From Krasilnikovozyma curviuscula (Eukaryota; Basidiomycota; Tremellomycetes; Cystofilobasidiales; Mrakiaceae), in the NCBI GenBank assembly GCA_014825775.1, contig MVAQ01000083.1, positions 19,062-83,061 of the forward strand: a stretch of 64,000 nucleotides of DNA. Reading direction: 5' to 3'. Shown one piece after another: positions 55,916 through 64,000 of the stretch (positions are counted from its first letter, which is position 1; every line of letters begins with the position of its first letter). The position numbers and the translations under genes were made by a program. The notes below the pieces were generated by a model, which was not told the DNA's origin, did not search any database, and saw nothing but the letters and a program-made list of their open reading frames with translations.

Positions 55916-57589
55916 ATGGCTCCAGCTGAACTCTTCAACCCACCTTCACCAAACCTCAAAGGCAAACCCTTCGTTCCGGCATGGGTTCCTCCGCCAATCA
56001 CTAAAGAAACTCACAATTTCGCTCAACTGAAATCTATTGACTTGAGCAAGATGGACTCTGACGATCCCGCCGTCGTTGCAGAGTTGGTTCAGGAGATGAA
56101 GTACGCTATCAAGAACGATGGGTTCATCTTTCTGGAGAACTATGGTGTCTCTTATGAGCAAGTCAGTCTATACTTCTTATGTTATTTCTTCCCTTCTCTT
56201 ATGCAGACAGACTGGACTGATGATTTTTTGTATTCCTCAGCTCAATCGACAATTTTCCCTTGCCAACTACCTGTACAAGAACCTGTCTGCTGAGGACAAA
56301 GAGCGACTTTTGTTCGACCCTGAAACTGGTAGATGGTCTGGCTATAAGCATCCCTTCGGTTTCAAGAGTTTTAAGGGTCCCGCCGATGGAATCGAGCAGT
56401 TCAACTGGTACAATCGTGAATGGAACGATATCAACAGAATCCCCTCTTGTCTCCACCCTTTCATGGACGAGATAGAATCTTTCTGCAATGTAAATCTTTT
56501 CATGTTTAACTTGAAATGTTTAGCACGGTTACTGACGGTAATTTCTATTTAATATCCATCTCTACGGTAGTATCTCACTCAGTCTGTCAACCAACGAATT
56601 CTCACCCTCTTCTCTCGAGTCCTTGAGCTCCCAGATGACTACTTATGGAATAATGTACAGTCAAAGGGCTCTCCAACAGGTGAAGGTTACTTCAGACATG
56701 CTCTCTTCCGACCTGTTGAGAAGTCGACGGAGGAGTCATCAAAAGGATTGAGAATGCACGGTCATACTGTAAGTACCTCATAACTTCTGGCTCACAATTT
56801 AGTTTCCACTCTAATTTTGATCTGTTGGCTTCTGATAGGACTTTGGTCTCACTACTCTCCTCTTCTCCGTTCCAATCTCATGTCTCCAGATTTGGGGTCA
56901 AGACCAAGACTGGCACTACGTCCCGTACAAGGCCGGTGCTTTAGTCGTCAACATTGGTGAGACTCTGGAGATTGTTTCCGGTAGGTCATTTGGGATCCTA
57001 ATGCGGTCGAGCTAGTCGTTTAGGTTAGAAGGTGGATCTGCTGGGCTGATCCTCGTCTCTCCCTGCCCCTCAATGTATTGATCAGGTGGACACTTCAAAG
57101 CAACACGTCATCGCGTTTACAAACCACCTGTGGATCAACTCCAGGAAGAAAGACTTAGTCTGGTACTCTTCAATTCGAGTGTGGGCGACTTGAGAATGAC
57201 ACCTGCTGCTGGTAGGTTCAAAAATTGAAGTAAATTGACCTTCTATTATTCAAACTGACTTTTACATCTTTTCTTTTTAAAAGAATCACCGTTGATTAAA
57301 CGAGAAGGTTGCATAGAAGAGCAAGGTGTTTACAAAGAGTTCAAAAGGCTGATTGATGCTGGGGTTCCAGTGAGTTCTTCTGTTGATATGCATCGTTTGT
57401 CCAGCAATGTTAACTTTTAATACTCACCAGGTACCAACCAACGCCCAATGGAGAGAAATCCACATTGCGACCGCCACCGATCCGACAGATACCAAAAGGA
57501 ATGCCATTGGCGCTGATCAGATCTTGGTTGATGGAAAGTTGATGCAGCGCAGGGAGTACTTTGGTGTTCCAGTTATTCTCCCAGTGTAG
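55916..57589 (+). CDS. 2-oxoglutarate/Fe(II)-dependent oxygenase
   Basis: MAPAELFNPPSPNLKGKPFV begins an N-terminal DIOX_N-type region (AIKNDGFIFLENYGVSYEQ). The catalytic core has GLRMHGHTDFGLTTLLFSVP with the H-x-D iron ligands, LQIWGQDQDWHYVPYKAGAL and GHFKATRHRVYKPPVDQ with the distal His. RLSLVLFNSS follows as the strand that usually binds 2-oxoglutarate. GIEQFNWYNREWNDI-type text and the GYKHPFGFKSFKG segment fit the fungal isopenicillin N synthase-like group that includes HxnY. About eight exons; stop at 57587-57589. It hydroxylates or otherwise oxidises a small molecule; the substrate is not defined. Confidence 0.88.
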
Positions 57590-58342
57590 ATGTTTTGCCT
57601 GTGTTGCTGTCCATGTGGTTTAGATTTTCTTTCGGCTACGCGGTTGTAACCTAACCTCTCATCAATCTGCCAAAAAGGCGGCGCAAGATTAGTTTGAACA
57701 CAGCTTGACCCTTGACAAATTGCATTCTTTCGAGAGTTTATTTAATTATACGTCAATTGATCGTACTGTCAGCCAACATAGCGAACCTTTCGAAAATTTG
57801 GGAGAATTCGTTTCGACCGATTGAACAGTATATGTTCGAGTGCCGGCAGCGAACTTCCAACACCACACCGATTCACACTTTTAATCAGATCTACCTGGAA
57901 TCAACTTGAATAGCTCTACTTCCTTTTTTGCTCCTGGCTTCAGATACCAAACAGTCAGTTAATAAGGACTGTCAGCTGAGGTACGTCAATATTCGCCTTC
58001 ACCCAGCTGTGCTTCCATCTTCTTTCAAAGAGCTGCATCATCAGGTCTCAGCTCCTTAGAAGATGAGAAATAGGGTGATAATAATGGAATAGATGTGAAA
58101 TGAGTCAAGTCGTTTGAGCCGTGCCGTTTAGCTACTTCTCTGGCAGGCACCCAAGTCGAGGTGTTTGACTACTGCCGAAATCTCAGCTTTGCCAGTTGGT
58201 ATCACATTTGTCATATTAAAAAGGATATCAATTTGAGGGAGCTAGCCATCAAAAAGGATTCCTTTCTGCTCGTCCTCAGCACGAACGGAGTAACTTTCAA
58301 CGAGGATTCTGACCCTCTCTGTCGGCCTTCTTCTAAGCAGAG
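57590..58342. other. Intergenic region upstream of the transcription factor gene
   Basis: 753 nt. It contains CCTTTCGAAAAT (about 57785), two mismatches from the left-part palindrome and probably chance. No gene is supported. Confidence 0.4.
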
Positions 58343-60764
58343 ATGCCTGTGTCCCGAAGTGAGAGGGAGTCATCATATCAACCTTTCCAATGCACTATCT
58401 GTTCAAAGAGGTTTACTAGGCATGTGAGTCTTTATTTTCTTATCTGTTCAATCTATCGCCTGTTTGTCCGCCGCCGACCTTGAGCGTAAATTCGACAGGA
58501 AAACCTGAAACGACACGGTGCGATACACTCTCAATCAGCAAATGATGTAGCTCTCAAGTGTGATTTCTGTCCGTCCACGTTCACTCGTCTAGACCTAAAG
58601 AAGCGGCATTATCGCAACAAACATCCCAATGAGGTTGTACCCCCAGCTGAACCATTATCTGAGCTGCAGCCTCATACAAAACAAAAACTGCCTTCTATCG
58701 GAACTCCAAAGAAGCATTTGCAGAACGATATCCAACAATGGGGCGTCCACATGCCAGACGCCTTTCGTAACGACTTCCATCTGCCTGGACCCTCTACTCT
58801 GGGCGGTAGTAGTCATCTCAATGGTCTTCTAAGTGATATTCCCACATCTATGACCAACTGGAATGATGTTCTTGGTCTACCGTCTCCTTTCTTGTATCCA
58901 CAACCTCTCACTTCCACCTCATCTGCAGCTCAGCTCCTCCCCTTAGCTCAACCTTTGAACTCAACAACAACACACCAGCACCAACATAGAAATTCATCTT
59001 CCACATGTAGCAAATGCAGCTCGTCCCCAAGCTCCTCTCATCACAATGACTGGGTTCCTTCACGTCAGCAAATCGTCGTGGGTATCCAACTCTTCTTCCA
59101 CCACATCTCGCACTTTGTCCCGTTCTTGCATCAACCAACCATCAGTCCTGAGGTAACACCTATCCACCTCTTACTCAGCATGATCAGTCTTGGTTACCAG
59201 TACGGCGAAGATCCAGATGAGGACAACACCATGACCGACAACAACAGCTACCTAACCTCAGGCCAAAAACTATCTTTGAAGTGCTTCGCTACTGCCAAAG
59301 AAACAACTGCACAAATGGAAGATGATAGTGCCGACTCAGTTCATAAGCTGATCATTGTGCAGTCGTACCTGCTATTAGAGGTGTATGCGATGATGTACCT
59401 GGAGAGTGTGGAAGGTGGATCGGATGGACTGAAAATACATTCAAAAATTATCAGTGTGAGTTTTTCGCATGAATTCTGCATAGTGATGAATGTTCGTTGT
59501 TAATGACTCGATTGCAATGACTGCAGCTTTCCAGATCTAGCGGCTTGATGCAGCCTCTGCCAACCAAACCGTCAGCAACGTCGGATTTAGATTCTCTGTG
59601 GAAAGAGTTTATCAAAGCAGAATCTCACAAGCGGTTTGTCAAACTTTTTTTTGTTGTTTTTTATCTTTTCTTTTCAAAGCATTTGACAAAAACCATGCCT
59701 AAATCTGCAGGACAATGTTATTTTTACATCACATCGACTCGCTTTGGTATCAGCTTCTCTCCGTTCCACGCTCGATTTCTCACCTTGAAATAAAACACGA
59801 TATGCCATTTCCAAACTCTGTCTTCCATCTGTCTTCTTCAGCCCAGTGGGCCCATCGAACACTCATTGCGAACAACACGTCCACACCGCCGATCCGCTAC
59901 GCAGAGACAATCAAACTGTTCCTCTCTTCACCCGCGAATCCTACATCGCCGAGGCAGAAACTTCCTAGTAAAGGCGTTGTAGAGCTTCAAGGGGCTCTGA
60001 ATGTCATTCATTTCATTCAAGCGAGTTTGAGAGAGGTTTCTGGCTGGTTATCAATGACTGGGTTGACGTCAAGTGACAGATTTGATGTGAGTTAGATTTT
60101 TTTTTCTATTTTGCGGGGACATTTGATGTCTTATTCCTTGCTTTGTCCAGGCTCTACAATTGTCTCTTAAAGCGATAGAGCCTTATAGTCGCGTCAAGAA
60201 TCGAACGTCGGCCACTACATCGCCTTGGCTCATGGTCGAAGCGACATGGGAAATGGCAATGCTAGAGACTCTTCTCTGGAGTGCATCACACATGGGAGGA
60301 ATTGTAGAGGTGACTTTGGACGCTGCGCTGGCTACAGCGTGAGTAATCAATAATCCAATCCGCTTCTCTTTAGCATCTGTGACTAAATCACACCCTTCCA
60401 TGGCGTTTGACACATCACCAGTTCTTGCCTCACAACCTCAGATGCCTTCATTCTAGACGAAGAAATCGCCAACCAACTCCAAGTACACGTCGACTGGTTC
60501 CTTCACTATCTTGAGGACACGACTCAACCAGACCAGGAACCACCTTTTGTGACTGTCTACGCATTCCGGGCATTCCTTGTTGCGCTGCAGCTCTTGAGGG
60601 GTGTCTCACCGAATTCAATGAGTGTTGTTGGTATCAAGGAGGGCGATACAGAAGGAGCTTTTGAATGGGCGGAGAAGGTGTTCAAGAGGCGGAGTCGGTG
60701 GAAGGTTGGGAGCCTAGTCGAGCGGAATCTGACATCGCTTTCGGAGTCATTAAGGGCTTCATAA
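58343..60764 (+). CDS. Transcription factor with two C2H2 zinc fingers and a fungal_trans-type domain
   Basis: The start at 58343 gives MPVSRSERESSYQPF, directly followed by finger 1 (QCTICSKRFTRH / ENLKRHGAIH, split by an intron) and finger 2 (KCDFCPSTFTRLDLKKRHYR NKH). A Ser/Thr/His-rich linker follows (about 58880-59050). A long helical region matches the layout of the fungal-specific regulatory domain PF04082: QQIVVGIQLFFHHISHFVPF, LHQPTISPEVTPIHLLLSMI, IIVQSYLLLEVYAMMYLES and LFLHHIDSLWYQLLSVPRS, ending in FLVALQLLRGV. The combination of C2H2 fingers with this domain is less common than Zn2Cys6. It is known from pathway regulators such as HxnR and AmdX-like proteins. Stop at 60762-60764. 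Confidence 0.85.
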
Positions 60765-60821
60765 ATGATTGTTGTAAATGATAGAGCAAAAAAATACCTG
60801 GAAGATGTATCCTTGTGAACG

Positions 60822-61791
60822 TCACTTTTAAGAAAGGTGTGAGATGTGCACGACATCATGGCCAAGAAAAATCCAGGCAACTCACTCGTGTGTAAGCGCC
60901 TGTTCCCCATTCGTCTTTTGGGATCACCGAGGTAACAATATCTAGGTCTCCCTGCTCTAACATCTTTCCTGCAACTAGTTCATCAATCCGTTCTCTCGCA
61001 TCCCCCTCTTTCTCGTCCTCCGCCAGAACGAACACATATATGTCCAAGACATTCTGTGCAATCATATGGACGGCATCAGCCACGTGAGTGTTTACTGCCC
61101 GTTGAGTGAGATCAGATTTGATGTAGTTATGGATTGAAAGGCGACTCCGAAGTACCAGCGGCCATGACAGGGGATTATTTCGTTGAATGTGGAGGGACCG
61201 AACGCCGGCGCGCAGGACGATTGTCTTGAGGTTGAAACGGTGATCTTTAGTGGTAATGAGCGGGTAGTATGTCGATGTCCAGTCCCATTTGAAGGATGTC
61301 GCTGGACCTGGCTGACCTTTCCCTCGAACGCTGTGATTCGACCCGCGCAGGATGACGACTTCAGCTGTTAGAAGGAGTGGGTTAAGGTGTTCGATTGAAG
61401 TAAAGTCCCCTTGGCCAGTGATTACAACCTTCTTCAGTATTGGGAACATCTTGGTGAAGACTTCGAGCTGACCAGCTCCCTGATACCAAAACCACAAATC
61501 CTCGACATTCCCCGTATCAAACTTCACCTGCACCTCAATATGTTCTATCATTGCCAGCAGCTTCAACCCATTCTCACTGAAATATTCACCATGCGACCAA
61601 AAGTGGGAGGACAGCTGCTGGTAGAATGTACGCAAGTTCTCGTCGCTACTGAAGCTGATCCGGCGGTACAATCGAGGGGAGATAAGCAGATTGACTTCCT
61701 TCGAGAGACGCATGAGACGACATTGGACAGCCTGGGAACACCACTGGGATATCTCAAAGATGATATCGGTCGGAAGGAGGGATGAAGGCAT
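60822..61791 (-). CDS. F-box-like protein
   Basis: MPSSLLPTDIIFEISQWCSQ followed by AVQCRLMRLSKEVNLLISPR and LYRRI fits an F-box (L-P-x-[DE]-[IV]... with a C-terminal LYR). F-box proteins recruit substrates to SCF ubiquitin ligases through Skp1. The rest is an LRR-like but irregular region (FPILKKVVITGQGDF, LLLTAEVVILRGSNHS, NLKTIVLRAGVRSLH). The frame is open upstream to an ATG at 61890, but an F-box normally lies at the very N-terminus, so 61791 is preferred. At the 3' end a GTGAGT donor near 60888 and an acceptor near 60825 give GAYTR followed at once by TGA. Without this splice the frame stops at 60856. The target is unknown. Confidence 0.66.
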
Positions 61792-61890
61792 GCTGACTGG
61801 CTGGAGAATTCGTTTGGATTGTGGGACGAAACCGGGGTCGCTGCCGATAATGGGAACTGGAGCCAGGGCAATGAGCTGAAGGAATCCCAA

Positions 61891-63051
61891 AGATCGTAAA
61901 TTAGAAGTTCCTAAGATATGTAATCCTGTTGAGAAACCTGAAACTGAAGTGCTTTTCTCGAAAATGTGTAGGATGTAGTTCCAGGGGGCTTGCTAACATG
62001 ATATAAAACTGGGTATTAACTACATCGCCGTCTCATATACCACCTTTCCCATCTCCCAGAATACTAAGAACATGTTTTGTACAATACTTGCATCTCTAAA
62101 GTCCATCGACGCAAGTATCTGAATGACAATTACCACGACGCGGTCAAGCCAAGCTGGCCCCCTCCCCGGTTGGACGGACTGGAGAATCCTCTTCACAGAG
62201 TGGAATCTACATCACAGCAGCCAAAGAACTACTATCAAGAGGGAAACCCTGAAAATATCTTCGGCTAGAGAGGCTTATCTGACCTCCCAACCTTGCTTCT
62301 TAGAAGTGTGAAGCAATCAATTGGCAGAGATCTGGATTGATCGAAGTGCTGCGCACGAGTATCACGAAGCAGCAACGGTCTCTATCTATGACACTTCTTC
62401 CTTAGTCTAAAAAACTGCTTTGGAACATTTACATATCCGAGGTTTGCTAATCATGGCAGTGTTCTTACTGCCCCGGGTCCACGCATTCAGCGCAAGATGT
62501 TATCTTCAGGGCTACTGTCACCACCGATACATCCCAGATTACAATGAGGTTCCCTCATGAATAAATTGCGTGGTTGTTGGATGTTCCCCAACATTTTGTA
62601 CAGAACCGACTTGGTTGCTCTCTCTACTGAGGGAGTGGAGTAAGTATCCCCCATATTTCGTACATTTTACTGTTACGGGAGGTATGCTTGATTAATCGCC
62701 TTGATGAATCGATCAGGCGTGCTGGTCCATCTTCTGTATTACCTCTGAAGAAGAATATTTTGCTTATATCATAATCATAATCGCGAGCCACAGCGACTAG
62801 TATAGCTGAAACGCGCGGCCAAAGCATCCAACAGCCCACAATAGTCTCATTCTGCACCTTCAGTGCAAATCCATGGCCCCTAGATCCTGAACAGTCATTG
62901 CAAGAACTTTCTAGGTACGAACTATGTCCTTGCCTGTCTCATTTGCCTGTTCAATGTAGTTCACAATCTAACGGGTTGTGTTCGACCTCGATGTGTTCTG
63001 ATTACAGTAAAACGATCCTCACCTTGTTACCTGTGAGAAACGATCTGACAC
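61891..63051. other. Intergenic region, perhaps containing 5' exons of gene Z
   Basis: About 1.15 kb. Short open frames exist on both strands (for example 62557-62640, MNKLRGCWMFPNILYRTD, ending before GTAAGT). None could be joined in phase to the gene at 63052 with confidence. Confidence 0.35.
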
Positions 63052-64000
63052 TTGATCCATCACGGTGGTGTATACATCGCAGACTTTGCTGACTTTCCTT
63101 CAGACCCAGTTACCGTATTACCCGCCTCTCCAGACCAAACTATTCATATTCTCTATGCCTCGATGGATAGCGAAATTTCCCCACCATTTCAATTCACTTT
63201 TCAAATATCATCAGGCAGCTCAGATCCTGTAGCAGTAGGTCCAGGTCCAGCAATAGCAGTAGTACAGCCTCAATTACTAGCGCGACCGGAGCGACCTCGT
63301 CCACCACACCGGAGCTCGACAGCAGCGACCTCAACTTCAGCAAAGAAACGAGGATGGATCCTACCAGTTCAGAGTGCCACTCTTGGCATCAATGATGGGA
63401 GGAATGGAGTTGGAGATTCGGAGGGGGAATGGACTGAGCCTCACCGAAAGGATTCAAGTCATTCCAGTAGTAATAGTAGCAGTAGGAGTACAAGTATGTC
63501 GAGAGACTCAGCTCGTGATGGTCTCTCTGCTATTGGCAGTGTTGAGGAAGCAATAGGAGATGGTCCACAATTAGGTGAGTGACCCCACATTTGTGAAGAA
63601 TAAAGCCACCTCTGACCACTTAGCACAGACCCAGGACCTCCTCCAAAACGGACGAAACGATCATTGACTTCAGCTGTAGTTGGTGGAGCTCTCTCAGCTG
63701 TTGTCATAACCGCAGCCGTTGCAATAACCGGTACGGAAGTCTCGCATTGATCTCCCCCTAATTTGCACGCTGATTTCACTTGTTGGTACTAGGTTATCGT
63801 CTTTGGAATTCTAGAGGGACACTCAAAACTCCATACCCAGCTGCAGTGACCAAAACAGAGTCACCGGTAGAAGAAAAATTAAATAGCGAGGAGCAACTTG
63901 TCGATCAACACGCACCACCACCTCCAGCGTATGAAGCATCTGATGATATGGATGGAATTGACAATAGCAGGAATGTGGGTGAAAGTTTCGGTGTTGTTAC
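63052..64000 (+). CDS. Single-pass membrane protein, 3' end off the window (gene Z)
   Basis: The frame is open from 63052; the true start may be upstream because no signal peptide is seen. A segment of about 175 residues rich in Pro and Ser (SDPVAVGPGPAIAVVQPQ, KDSSHSSSNSSSRSTSM) is followed, after an intron at 63575-63628, by PGPPPKRTKRSLTSAVVGG and the helix ALSAVVITAAVAIT. The next exon gives GYRLWNSRGTLKTPYPAAV and a tail with HAPPPPAYEASDD, which contains a PPxY motif (PPAY). In fungi, PPxY can recruit Rsp5-type WW-domain ubiquitin ligases. The gene runs off the window at 64000. If the basic KRTKR stretch faces the cytosol, the topology would be opposite to gene A; this is not resolved. 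Confidence 0.55.

Noticed and set aside
57785..57796. CCTTTCGAAAAT as another palindrome copy upstream of the transcription factor
   Set aside because: Two mismatches, one in each half-site; expected by chance in this much sequence.
1..64000. CRISPR arrays, rRNA genes, telomere repeats or intact transposons
   Set aside because: No regularly spaced repeats, rRNA-like sequence, TTAGGG-type arrays, transposase or reverse-transcriptase motifs were seen.

Overview
This is a fungal nuclear window, most likely from a basidiomycete (Agaricomycotina; a tremellomycete-like yeast or jelly fungus would fit, but I cannot fix the genus). The reasons are densely packed genes cut by many short GT-AG introns of about 45-100 nt, eukaryotic housekeeping genes (DNA polymerase epsilon, cytosolic isoleucyl-tRNA synthetase, synaptobrevin), an HSPA12-like Hsp70 of the kind common in basidiomycetes, and many Ser/Thr-rich single-pass surface proteins. 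I see no rRNA, CRISPR array, intact transposon or convincing tRNA.

Left part, 1-31.2 kb (accessory, surface-rich). It holds secreted or membrane proteins (genes at <1-2120, 7192-8595, 11341-12513, 16472-17551, 19476-20941, 28258-29630 and a two-FAS1-domain protein at 25816-27623), two small multi-span membrane proteins (17978-18949 and 30215-31159), and genes that look like signalling or intracellular partners: a coiled-coil protein, a TPR protein, a PLAC8-like protein, an acylated Hsp70-like ATPase, a short RhoGEF and one large unrecognised protein. Most genes are arranged in divergent pairs. Every one of these shared promoters carries exact or near copies of a 12-bp palindrome, ACTTTYRAAAGT. 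I did not find the motif in the housekeeping part.

Four of the surface genes (A, F, J, M in my text, starting at 2120 minus, 11341 plus, 19476 plus and 29630 minus) share a cysteine-rich ectodomain. It has conserved cysteine spacing, conserved intron positions and a tiny exon of 16 nt (19 nt in A) that carries the last cysteine. Two of them, J and M, each sit head to head with one of the two small membrane-protein paralogues. The pair at 18-21 kb is therefore an inverted duplicate of the pair at 28-31 kb. I consider this unit, the micro-exon receptor-like protein plus its divergent membrane partner under the palindrome, the best candidate for an undescribed system in the window.

Middle, 31.4-47.7 kb (core). 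It contains POL2 (catalytic subunit of DNA polymerase epsilon), a thioredoxin-like DUF953 protein, the R-SNARE SNC1 and the isoleucyl-tRNA synthetase ILS1.

Right part, 47.9-64 kb. After a short unrecognised gene come a Dal5/Tna1-type MFS permease and a divergent DHA1-type MFS transporter. Then come a RidA deaminase, a divergent 2-oxoglutarate/Fe(II) oxygenase, and a transcription factor with two C2H2 fingers and a fungal_trans-type regulatory region. This set resembles part of a nitrogen-heterocycle catabolic cluster such as the hxn nicotinate cluster. An F-box-like protein follows, and a single-pass membrane protein runs off the right edge.
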